Positions 56,232 to 63,491 of a DNA stretch of 64,000 bases are shown one piece after another. The stretch covers positions 1 to 64,000 of the forward strand of contig NZ_BDCJ01000012.1 in the NCBI RefSeq assembly GCF_001613445.1, given 5' to 3'. Position numbers and translations under genes: made by a program. Source of the stretch: Nocardia grenadensis NBRC 108939 (lineage in GTDB: Bacteria > Actinomycetota > Actinomycetes > Mycobacteriales > Mycobacteriaceae). Every line of letters starts with the position of its first letter. Positions within the stretch are counted from its first letter, which is position 1. The notes below the pieces were generated by a model. It saw only the letters and a list, made by a program, of their open reading frames with translations. It did not search any database and had not been told where the DNA came from.

Positions 56232-57641
56232 ATGACCGAGGATTTCACCAATCGGCCGGCCGGGCCGGAATCGGGACCGGTGCCGCCCTCGACTCCGCAA
56301 CCGCACGCGGGGCCGCCGCCGAGTTCGGGGGCCGGCGGCGAGCCGGCCGGGCCCGGTGGGATGCCGGGTGGCGGGGCACCGCAGTATCCGGGTGCACCGC
56401 CGTTCCCGGGCGGCCGGCCGGGCGACACTGCTGCGTATCCGGTCGCGGGCGGATCATTCGCCGGGCCGCCGCCCGGCGATTCCGGGCAGTTCTACGCGGC
56501 CGCGGCGCCACCGCCGCGCCGGAGCTCGGTGCGGACCGGTCTGGTGGCCGGGGCGGTCGCGCTGGCACTGGTGAGCGGCGGTATAGGGGGCGCGGTGGGT
56601 GCGCTGGTCAGCGATTCGGGCGATCGTCCGGCGGTGACCAACGCGCTGGACGGGCCGGTGCCGAAGGTGCAGAACACGGCGAATGCGCCGGCCGGGTCGA
56701 CCCAGGCGGTGGCGCAGCGGGTGCTGCCGTCGGTGGTGATGATCGAGGTGGCCAGTAACCGCGGGCAGGGGGAGGGGTCCGGGGTGGTTCTTTCCTCGGA
56801 CGGTTTGATCCTGACCAACAACCATGTCGCGGCCGGTGGCGGCGGGAACGGTGAAATGTCGGTGACCTTCTCCGACGGCAGCACGGCGCAGGCCTCACTG
56901 GTCGGTGCCGATCCGGTCTCCGATCTCGCGGTCATCAAGGTGCGCGGGAAGACGGATCTGCAGCCGATCGAACTGGGTAGTTCGGCGAATCTACAGGTCG
57001 GTCAGCCGGTGGTGGCGATCGGTTCGCCGCTGGGGCTGGCGGGCACGGTGACCACCGGGATCGTCTCGGCGATGAATCGCCCGGTGTCGACCACCGGAGA
57101 GGGCGGCAACGACCCGACCGTGCCGAATCCGGTGATCGATGCGATCCAGACCGATGCCGCGATCAACCCGGGTAATTCCGGTGGTGCGCTGGTCGACGCC
57201 GAGGGCCGGCTGATCGGGATCAATACCGCGATCGCGAGTCTGGGATCCTCGGGCGCGGGAGGTCAGCAGAGCGGTTCCATCGGGCTCGGTTTCGCGATCC
57301 CGGTGGATCAGGCACGCCGGGTCGCCGACGAGTTGATCAAAAGCGGTCACGCGACATACGCGCAGATCGGGATGACGGTGCAGCGGGACGAATCGGTGCA
57401 CGGTGCGCGGGTTCTCGATGTCACGCCGAACGGCCCGGCGGCCGCGGCGGGGATCCCGTCCGGGTCTATCGTGACCCGGCTCGACGACCGCACGATCGAT
57501 TCCGGTGACGCGCTGGTCGCCGCGGTGCGATCGAAACAGCCGGGAGAAAAGGTGACAGTGACCTATACCGATGAACGTGGTGGAAACAGCCGCACGGCCG
57601 AGGTGACCCTAGCCGCCGCCGCGGTGGGGGGCGGCCGATGA
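56232..57641 (+). CDS. pepD: HtrA-type serine protease PepD
   Basis: This 469-residue membrane-anchored protease/chaperone has a Pro/Gly-rich cytoplasmic N-terminus (about 100 residues), one helix (about 103-123, TGLVAGAVALALVSGGIGGAV), a trypsin-like domain with triad His198 (TNNHVAAG), Asp231 (VSDLAVIKV) and Ser316 (NPGNSGGALV), and a C-terminal PDZ domain (ARVLDVTPNGPAAAAGIP). ATG 56232 follows AAAGGGAAAC; an upstream in-frame start is less likely. It is part of the mprAB-pepD envelope-stress module. Confidence 0.95.
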   Translation: MTEDFTNRPAGPESGPVPPSTPQPHAGPPPSSGAGGEPAGPGGMPGGGAPQYPGAPPFPGGRPGDTAAYPVAGGSFAGPPPGDSGQFYAAAAPPPRRSSVRTGLVAGAVALALVSGGIGGAVGALVSDSGDRPAVTNALDGPVPKVQNTANAPAGSTQAVAQRVLPSVVMIEVASNRGQGEGSGVVLSSDGLILTNNHVAAGGGGNGEMSVTFSDGSTAQASLVGADPVSDLAVIKVRGKTDLQPIELGSSANLQVGQPVVAIGSPLGLAGTVTTGIVSAMNRPVSTTGEGGNDPTVPNPVIDAIQTDAAINPGNSGGALVDAEGRLIGINTAIASLGSSGAGGQQSGSIGLGFAIPVDQARRVADELIKSGHATYAQIGMTVQRDESVHGARVLDVTPNGPAAAAGIPSGSIVTRLDDRTIDSGDALVAAVRSKQPGEKVTVTYTDERGGNSRTAEVTLAAAAVGGGR

Positions 57642-57700
57642 TGCGGAAGGTGACCGGGGGTGGGCACGCGGCGCTGGCGGTCGGCGCTACGGTGAGCGGT

Positions 57701-58195
57701 ATGGAAATCGATGCTCCTGTTGCGGGGCGTGCACTGGTCGTGGTGGTGGACGATCGAACGGCGCACGGCGGCGAGGATTCGCTGGGCCCGCTGGTCACCG
57801 AACTGCTCACCGAGGCGGGGTTCCTCGTCGACGCCTCCGTCTCGGTGGAGGCCGACGAGGTGGCGATCCGGAACGCGTTGAACACCGCGGTGATCGGTGG
57901 GGTGGACATAGTGATCTCGGTCGGTGGCACCGGTATGTCGCCGCGTGATGTCACACCCGAGGCCACCTCCGAGGTGCTCGACCGGGATCTGCCCGGGATC
58001 AGTGAGGCGTTGCGGGCCTCGGGGCGGGTGGCCGGTTCGCTGGACGCCGGGCTCTCCCGTGGGCTGGCCGGTATCTCGGGGAGCACGCTGGTGGTGAACC
58101 TGCCGGGCACCCGGGCCGCGATCCGCGATGGGATGGCGACCCTGGGGCCGTTGGCGAGCCGGGTGATCGGTGAGCTGTCCGGGCTGCTGGAATGA
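57701..58195 (+). CDS. moaB2: Molybdopterin-binding MoaB/Mog-like protein
   Basis: This 164-residue MoaB/Mog-fold protein would bind or adenylylate molybdopterin. Blocks RALVVVVDDRTAHGGEDSLGP, VDIVISVGGTGMSPRDVTPEA and LSRGLAGISGSTLVVNLPGTRAA match mycobacterial MoaB2 (Rv0984). The start at MEIDAP (57701) follows family length; ATG 57638, overlapping the pepD stop, is the alternative and would add 21 residues. The mprAB-pepD-moaB2 order is conserved. Confidence 0.92.
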   Translation: MEIDAPVAGRALVVVVDDRTAHGGEDSLGPLVTELLTEAGFLVDASVSVEADEVAIRNALNTAVIGGVDIVISVGGTGMSPRDVTPEATSEVLDRDLPGISEALRASGRVAGSLDAGLSRGLAGISGSTLVVNLPGTRAAIRDGMATLGPLASRVIGELSGLLE

Positions 58196-58210
58196 GCCGG
58201 AGCGCACGGT

Positions 58211-58405
58211 ATGAGTGAGGGTGAGAACCCCGAGGTCCCCCGTCGGGCACACCGCCGGACGGGGGGCCCGGCGCGTCTGGACCGGATCTTCGGCGAGGTG
58301 CTGCCGTCCACCACGCGCGACGAGCGGGACGACAGCGCGTTATCCGGCGCCGACGACGAGTGGTGGCGTTCCCAGGTGCCACCGCATCACGGCGGCGCCG
58401 GCTGA
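58211..58405 (+). CDS. Small hydrophilic protein downstream of moaB2
   Basis: This 64-residue charged protein begins MSEGENPEVPRRAHRRTGG and ends with DEWWRSQVPPHHGGAG. The DEWWR and PPHHG blocks look conserved rather than random. It starts 15 nt after moaB2 on the same strand, preceded by a weak GGAG-like site. The function is unknown. Confidence 0.55.
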   Translation: MSEGENPEVPRRAHRRTGGPARLDRIFGEVLPSTTRDERDDSALSGADDEWWRSQVPPHHGGAG

Positions 58406-58667
58406 CCGAAAGGTATTGGCGCTCAACGCTTTTCGATTGCATTCGGCGTCGGCGCGTTATATCCCGGGGAGGTAAAGGGGGATGTGAATTCTTTCGAAAT
58501 TGTCCGGTATCGGATTCGGCGGATTATAATATTCGGCCCTCGATGTCGGTAATTTAAAGGGGGCTATTTTTTTGACGAATTCTTTGCGGGGGATTTCCAC
58601 GGCCGACGACCTGCCCTAGGGCTGCCACCTGCATTTGCGCACCGCCGCACTACGCCTCGGATTCAAA

Positions 58668-58683
58668 TGTGATTTGGATCACA
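58668..58683. promoter_or_regulatory. Perfect CRP/GlxR-type site
   Basis: TGTGATTTGGATCACA matches TGTGA-N6-TCACA exactly. Its centre is about 277 bp upstream of the first porin ATG. It suggests control of porin synthesis by a cAMP-type regulator. Confidence 0.68.
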
Positions 58684-58845
58684 TTAACGTATAGCGAAAG
58701 CACCCTTTGTCGAACCTGTTACCGACCGTTTAATCTCGGCTTCGTCGACCGCCGCAATGGTGGTCCGGCGCGACTTCACTTTGTGGAACCCCGCCGGTCG
58801 CATTGGCGTGCATTGTCCGATTTGCGGCGTTGCACCGAAATAACA

Positions 58846-58865
58846 ACAGGTCACCTGTAGGTAAC
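58846..58865 (+). promoter_or_regulatory. Dyad and direct repeats upstream of the first porin
   Basis: ACAGGT-C-ACCTGT (58846-58858) is a perfect 6-bp dyad, and GGTCAC (58849) and GGTAAC (58860) are direct repeats 11 bp apart. The latter resembles an OmpR/MtrA-family half-site pair (GTCAC/GTAAC). They lie about 90-105 bp before the porin ATG. Which regulator binds is not known. Confidence 0.45.
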
Positions 58866-58952
58866 AAACGAGCGAAACACTGGTCGCAGCCGGCGAGTCA
58901 GCTGTCCGAGTCTCGTAGGCCATGCTGTTTGTCCGACATGATGAGGGGAAAT

Positions 58953-59627
58953 ATGAGCGAGAACCGCACCGACGGTGTACGTAACGGCGCCAGGATCGCG
59001 GGTGTCGGTGCCGCGGCCGCCGTCGCCGTGGGCCTGTTGTCGGTGGGCGCCGCAGATGCCGATGCCTTCGTGGCGCTGCCCGACGGCCAGAAGGCCGGCC
59101 CCGGAGTGACCATTACCCGTACAGGTGAGCATGCCGTCGTTTCGCCCTCGATGGCGGCCAACGGCGCGGGCCGGGTTGTCTGGGTCTCCGGAAACACCAT
59201 TGCCGACGTCGCAGTGACGCCCGAAGGCGAACCGGGTCCGAACAACGGTCCGACCGGCGAGGACGGGACCAACAACTCGTCCACGCACGGCGCCTCGCAG
59301 CTCAATACCGGCTATATCGTCGGTTGCCAGGTGAGCATCGGCGAGGACGCGATCGGCCTGGGCGGCTCGCTGGGCCTGTCCCTCGACGGCGGTAGCCTCG
59401 GCGGCTCCGTCGGCGTCGAACTGGGCCCGGGCGACGTCAAATTCGTGCAGATCGACTACAAGGACATCACGAAGCCCGGCAAGTACTCGGTGGAGTACCA
59501 GGATGCCGAGATCGAGATCCAGGGTTGCGCGGGTTATGCGCAGGCGCGGTCGTACACGGTGGTCGAGATCATCGGGGACCACTACTCGAAGACCACCCTG
59601 TACGGCCAGCCGTTCAGCATCGGCTGA
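58953..59627 (+). CDS. MspA-family porin, A-type copy 1 (NfpA-like)
   Basis: This 224-residue porin has a signal peptide (MSENRTDGVRNGARIAGVGA to about residue 37, cut near ADADA), then the mature MspA fold: FVALPDGQKAGPGVTITR, STHGASQLNTGYIVGCQVSI, a Gly/Ser-rich constriction or tip loop (about 130-155) and C-terminal HYSKTTLYGQPFSIG. MspA homologues form octameric channels in the mycolic-acid outer membrane. The ATG at 58953 follows GAGGGGAAAT. A 77-bp gap separates it from the B-type gene. Confidence 0.93.
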   Translation: MSENRTDGVRNGARIAGVGAAAAVAVGLLSVGAADADAFVALPDGQKAGPGVTITRTGEHAVVSPSMAANGAGRVVWVSGNTIADVAVTPEGEPGPNNGPTGEDGTNNSSTHGASQLNTGYIVGCQVSIGEDAIGLGGSLGLSLDGGSLGGSVGVELGPGDVKFVQIDYKDITKPGKYSVEYQDAEIEIQGCAGYAQARSYTVVEIIGDHYSKTTLYGQPFSIG

Positions 59628-59704
59628 GCCGCCGCGCCCGTCCACGTCGCATCGAATCTCTCTCGCGCATTTCGCGAGCTCTCCCCTCGAAGGGTGTAAC
59701 TCTC

Positions 59705-60370
59705 ATGTTCAACCGCAAAAATCTGGCGCGCCTGGCCGGCGTCGGCGCCGCCACCACTGTCGCGCTCGGCCTGTTCTCCACCGGAGCGGCCAGTGCCGAT
59801 ACCTTCATCCCGCTGCCCGGCGGCGAACTCGTCAAGACGCTGTCCGACGGCACGGTGGTGACCGTGCGCATGGTCGGCGAATCGGCAACCATCAGCCCGT
59901 CCATGGGTGCCACCCCGGTCCACCGCAACGCGTGGGCCTCCGGTAGCGCGCAGGTCGAGATCGCCGGCGGCGAGGACGTGGGCGGCAAGATCTACCCAGG
60001 CTATGTCGTGGGCTGCCAGGTCAATATCGACGGTGGCGGTGCCCAGGGTGGTGCCGGCGCCGAAGTGGACACCGAAGGCGCTGTGAGCCCGAGCGCCGAA
60101 ACCGGCGGCAACCTCTCCGTCGGCCCCGGTCAGGCGAAATCGTTCTACGTCCTCGATATCGAGGGACCGGACGACTACGGCAGCGAGGATCACGCCACCA
60201 ACAACAGGTTCCGGGGTAACAGCGGTTCGGTGACCTGGTCCGATCAGACCATCGGCCTCAACGGCTGCGGTGGTTACGCGCAGGCCCGGTCCTTCGTCAA
60301 GGTCGAGGTGGAGACCGAGAACGTGATCACCTTCGTCACGCTGTGGGGGCAACCGTTCAGCCTCGGCTGA
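59705..60370 (+). CDS. MspA-family porin, B-type copy 1 (NfpB-like)
   Basis: This 221-residue porin starts MFNRKNLARLAGVGAATTVA with signal cleavage near ASADT, then FIPLPGGELVKTLSDGTVVT, NAWASGSAQVEIAGG and a C-terminal VTLWGQPFSLG. It contains an Ala/Gly/Glu-rich insertion where A-type proteins have a Gly/Ser loop. N. farcinica NfpA and NfpB form a hetero-oligomeric channel, so this pair probably does too. The gene ends 29 nt before a perfect 17-bp terminator. Confidence 0.93.
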   Translation: MFNRKNLARLAGVGAATTVALGLFSTGAASADTFIPLPGGELVKTLSDGTVVTVRMVGESATISPSMGATPVHRNAWASGSAQVEIAGGEDVGGKIYPGYVVGCQVNIDGGGAQGGAGAEVDTEGAVSPSAETGGNLSVGPGQAKSFYVLDIEGPDDYGSEDHATNNRFRGNSGSVTWSDQTIGLNGCGGYAQARSFVKVEVETENVITFVTLWGQPFSLG

Positions 60371-60698
60371 TATCCGGCCGAATCCGACAATAGTGGCACG
60401 AATACGGGCCCGCCGCAGCCAAGAGCCGCGGCGGGCCCGTATTCTGTTCCGGCAGAACGGTGCACGCCGGTGCCGGGGTACGTTTCCCCAGCACCCGTCA
60501 CTTCCCGGCTACCTGGCACTCATCCCGCCGACACACCGTGTCGGCGGCACGGTATTCGAGTGTTCACCGGCTGTGTGGTTTTTGGTTCATCTGGTGGCTA
60601 CAGCCGTCCCGCAAGCTCATTGCAGCCTGTTCTCGGGCCGCCCCGACATCGATTCGCTGCGATGCCGGGTGTCGCTGAAAACCTTGATGAGGGGAAAT
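60371..60698 (+). other. Region between porin pairs: terminator and second promoter
   Basis: This 328-bp gap contains a strong terminator (60400-60444), so the second pair needs its own promoter. No CRP-type palindrome was found here. The last 16 bases before the ATG (TGATGAGGGGAAAT) repeat the leader of the first A-type gene. Confidence 0.55.
60400..60444 (+). terminator. Perfect 17-bp terminator between porin pairs
   Basis: GAATACGGGCCCGCCGC (60400-60416) and GCGGCGGGCCCGTATTC (60428-60444) pair perfectly with an 11-nt loop, 29 nt after the B-type stop. TGTTCC follows. It is the strongest hairpin of the window. Confidence 0.88.
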
Positions 60699-61373
60699 AT
60701 GAGCAAGAACCGCACCACCGGTCTGCGCTGCGGCGCGCGCGCTCTGGGCGTGGGCGCTGTCGCGGCCGTGGCCATGGGCCTGTTCTCGACCGGTGCCGCG
60801 AACGCGGACACTTTCGTTCCGCTGCCCGACGGTGAAAAACTCGGACCCGGCGTGAAGATCACCCGCACCCATGAGAGCGCACTGATCTCGCCTTCCCTGG
60901 CCGCCAACGGCGCGGGCCGGACCGTCTGGGTCTCGGGCAACGCGTCCGCCGACGTGGCGGTGACCCCCGAGGGCGAAGCCGGTCCGCACAACGGCCCGAC
61001 CGGTGCCAACGGGACCAACAACTCCTCGACCCACGGTGCTTCGCAGCTCAACACCGGCTACATCGTCGGCTGCCAGGTGAGCATCGCCGACAACGCGATC
61101 AGCCTGGGTGGCTCGGTCGGCGTCAAACTCGACGGTGGCAGCATCGGCGGCTCGGTCGGCCTCAAGCTGGGCCCGGGCGAGGTCAAGTTCGTGCAGGTCG
61201 ACTTCAAGGACATCGAGAAGCCCGGTGTGTACTCGGTCGAGTACCAGGACATCGAGATCGCGATCCAGGGCTGCGCCGGTTACGCGCAGGCACGTTCCTA
61301 CACCGTGGTCGAGATCATCGGTGACCACTACTCCAAGACCACCCTCTACGGGCAGCCGTTCAGCATCGGCTGA
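60699..61373 (+). CDS. MspA-family porin, A-type copy 2 (NfpA-like)
   Basis: This 224-residue porin is closely related to the first A-type copy: the signal differs (MSKNRTTGLRCGARALGVGA), but STHGASQLNTGYIVGCQVSI and the C-terminal HYSKTTLYGQPFSIG are identical and the length is the same. Substitutions concentrate in the early mature part and the Gly/Ser loop (LGGSVGVKLDGGSIGGSVG), where extra Lys residues appear. Its leader GATGAGGGGAAAT is the same as copy 1. Confidence 0.93.
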   Translation: MSKNRTTGLRCGARALGVGAVAAVAMGLFSTGAANADTFVPLPDGEKLGPGVKITRTHESALISPSLAANGAGRTVWVSGNASADVAVTPEGEAGPHNGPTGANGTNNSSTHGASQLNTGYIVGCQVSIADNAISLGGSVGVKLDGGSIGGSVGLKLGPGEVKFVQVDFKDIEKPGVYSVEYQDIEIAIQGCAGYAQARSYTVVEIIGDHYSKTTLYGQPFSIG

Positions 61374-61447
61374 CGCCGATACCGGCCGAATTCACTCAAC
61401 CCACACTTCTCGCTGTCGCGAATTCAACCCCAGAGGGGCATAAACAC

Positions 61448-62116
61448 ATGTTCAACCGCAAGAATCTGGCGCGCCTCGCCGGCGTCGGCGCCGCTGCCTC
61501 GATGACGCTGGGCCTGTTCTCCACCGGAGCCGCCAACGCCGATACCTTCATCCCGCTGCCCGGCGGTGAAATCGTCAAGACCCTGTCCGACGGCACCGCG
61601 GTGACCGTGCGCCTGGTCGGCGAATCCGCCAACATCAGCCCGTCCATGGGCGCCACCCCGGTCCACCGCAACGCGTGGGTCTCCGGTAGCGCGCAGGTCG
61701 AGATCGCCGGCGGGAAAGGCGGCAAGATCTACCCCGGCTACGTCGTGGGCTGCCAGGTGAATATTTCCGGTGGCGGCGTCGACGGCAGCGTCACCGGTGA
61801 CGTGAAGGTCAGCGACGGCTCCGGCGAGCTCACCCCGAGCGGTAAAGGCGGCGCCAACCTGACTCTCGGCCCCGGTCAGGCGAAGTCCTTCTATGTCCTG
61901 GATATCGAGAAGCCGGATGACTACGGCGACGAGGACCACGCCACCAACAACAAGTTCAAGGGCAACAGCGGTTCGGTGACCTGGTCCGACCAGACCATCG
62001 CCGTCAACGGCTGCGGTGGTTACGCGCAGGCGCGCGCGTTCGTGAAGGTCAAGGTCGAGACCGATCACGTCATGTCCGTGGTGACCCTGTGGGGTCAGCC
62101 GTTCAGCCTCGGCTGA
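61448..62116 (+). CDS. MspA-family porin, B-type copy 2 (NfpB-like)
   Basis: This 222-residue porin is paralogous to 59705-60370: it shares MFNRKNLARLAGVGAA, DTFIPLPGGE, TPVHRNAW and VTLWGQPFSLG, but the middle insertion has diverged (VDGSVTGDVKVSDGSGELTP versus AQGGAGAEVDTEGAVSPSA). It starts 74 nt after the A-type copy 2, the same spacing as in the first pair. A double hairpin terminates the cluster. Confidence 0.93.
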   Translation: MFNRKNLARLAGVGAAASMTLGLFSTGAANADTFIPLPGGEIVKTLSDGTAVTVRLVGESANISPSMGATPVHRNAWVSGSAQVEIAGGKGGKIYPGYVVGCQVNISGGGVDGSVTGDVKVSDGSGELTPSGKGGANLTLGPGQAKSFYVLDIEKPDDYGDEDHATNNKFKGNSGSVTWSDQTIAVNGCGGYAQARAFVKVKVETDHVMSVVTLWGQPFSLG

Positions 62117-62160
62117 TCCGGCCGTAGCGCTCATCCGGCCGGGTTCCCGGCTCGGCCGGA

Positions 62161-62215
62161 CCCACAACCAGGTGTGGGGGCCCACCGCGCGCGCGGTGGG
62201 TCCCTTCGTTGTGGG
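62161..62215 (+). terminator. Nested terminator after the porin cluster
   Basis: An outer stem CCCACAAC (62161-62168) / GTTGTGGG (62208-62215) encloses an inner CCCACCGCGC (62181-62190) / GCGCGGTGGG (62191-62200) palindrome flanked by GGG and TCCC. It lies 45 nt after the last porin and 13 nt before the end of the convergent gene, so it may act on both strands. Confidence 0.75.
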
Positions 62216-62227
62216 CGCCCGGTGCGA

Positions 62228-62923
62228 TCAGTGGAAGATCACGGTGAGTGCACTGTTCAACGAGGCCGCGGCGACGACCGCCGCCCGGCGAGCGTCCAGT
62301 GCGACCAGGACGACCCGTTCGGTGCGCCGGTTGCCCGAATCCGCCGGCGGTCCCGACACCAGCACCACCGCGGCGTCGACCGCCAGGGTGTGCGCGAGTG
62401 CCGGATCCTCGGCGCCGGCGGCCACTACGTCCACCCGGTCGCCGGCACGCAGGATCTCGGTGATCGCGGAATCGGCCAGGCGGACGGGCACTATCCGGGC
62501 ATCCGGCCGTCCGGTGGCCGCCTCCGCGAGCCGTGGCCCGACCACGCGCACATCGGTGAGGACCTCACCCGCGCGCAGGGCGGCCGTGAGCACGGCGCCA
62601 AGCAGCGGTGCCGGGTCGGCGGCCGCGCCGTCGGGGGTGGCGTCGGGAGGGTAGGCGGCGAGGCGCAGATCCGCGGCGGCGAGCAGGTGGCCGGGTGGCA
62701 GATCGCGGGTCGCGACCACGACGGAGATACGCGCGTGGGCCGGATCGCCGCGGAGGAACAGCGTGACGGCCGCGAGTGCGCACAGTACGGCCAGCGCACG
62801 GCGCAGGAGGACCCCGTCGGCCCAGGGTGGGCGATCGGCGAACGCGTCGCGCAAGGTGTCGCCCGCGCCGAGGGGGGAGCGACGGCCGATGCCCGTGCGG
62901 GCAGGGAGTCGGGTACGGCTCAT
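62228..62923 (-). CDS. SAF-domain protein (CpaB/RcpC-like)
   Basis: This 231-residue protein has one N-terminal membrane helix (about residues 38-58, LLRRALAVLCALAAVTLFL) followed by a SAF domain (ISVVVATRDLPPGHLLAAADLRLA) and a CpaB-like domain (RIVPVRLADSAITEILRAGDRVDVVAAG). Such proteins act in Flp/Tad pilus assembly or bind sugars at the cell surface. No other pilus gene is visible here. The start was set at MSRTRLPARTG (62923); upstream in-frame residues are not typical. Confidence 0.78.
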   Translation of the reverse strand: MSRTRLPARTGIGRRSPLGAGDTLRDAFADRPPWADGVLLRRALAVLCALAAVTLFLRGDPAHARISVVVATRDLPPGHLLAAADLRLAAYPPDATPDGAAADPAPLLGAVLTAALRAGEVLTDVRVVGPRLAEAATGRPDARIVPVRLADSAITEILRAGDRVDVVAAGAEDPALAHTLAVDAAVVLVSGPPADSGNRRTERVVLVALDARRAAVVAAASLNSALTVIFH

Positions 62924-63066
62924 GGGCCGAGCGTATGGATACTTTCCGGCCGTGAACCCGGGGTTGTGCGCGGTTGTGGACAACTTCCGGGTTGTGGATG
63001 GATCATCCGCGATACCCGGCCGCTGTCAACGATCTGTGCCGGCGGAGCGGGGCCGCGGTCCCGCTC

Positions 63067-63375
63067 TCAGCTGGCCGCGGCGGCGGGTGCCGAGGAGGTA
63101 CCCGAGGAGCCCTTGTCCGAGCCCGATTTCGAACCGGATCCCGAAGAGCTCGACGTGGAGCTGTCGGACTTGGCCGGTTCGCTGGCGGTCGAGGTGCCGC
63201 TGCGGCTGTCGGTCCGGTAGAAGCCGCTGCCCTTGAAGACGATGCCCACCGAATTGAAGAGCTTACGCAGAGCGCCGGAGCACTCCGAGCAGACAGTGAG
63301 TGCCTCATCGGTAAAAGACTGAACGATATCGAAGCGGTTGTCGCACTGGGTGCACGCGTATGAATAGGTTGGCAC
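63067..63375 (-). CDS. FmdB-family zinc ribbon protein
   Basis: This 102-residue protein begins MPTYSYACTQCDNRFDIVQSF and carries two CxxC pairs (C8/C11 and C29/C32) forming a zinc ribbon, followed by KLFNSVGIVFKGSGFYRTD typical of FmdB. The last 45 residues are Ser/Gly/Lys-rich low complexity. The neighbour 5-FCL gene matches the order Rv0991c-Rv0992c. FmdB proteins are thought to be regulatory; mycobacterial Rv0991c-type proteins have been linked to redox-responsive protein folding. Confidence 0.92.
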   Translation of the reverse strand: MPTYSYACTQCDNRFDIVQSFTDEALTVCSECSGALRKLFNSVGIVFKGSGFYRTDSRSGTSTASEPAKSDSSTSSSSGSGSKSGSDKGSSGTSSAPAAAAS

Positions 63376-63491
63376 TGGGTCCTCCGCAGTATTCGAGACT
63401 TAGCACTCTACAGCCGACAGTGCCAACAGTGCCAATCGCCGATTGATTCCCGGGCGCCCTCCATTGTGCCCAGTATTACGGCGGCGGCCTC

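Larger units (their letters stand above)
58406..58952 (+). other. Porin cluster regulatory region
   Basis: This 547-bp gap is markedly less GC-rich than its surroundings (for example 58480-58600). It holds a perfect CRP-type site (58668-58683) and, close to the first porin, a dyad plus direct repeats (58846-58865). No open frame of convincing coding character is present. Confidence 0.6.
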
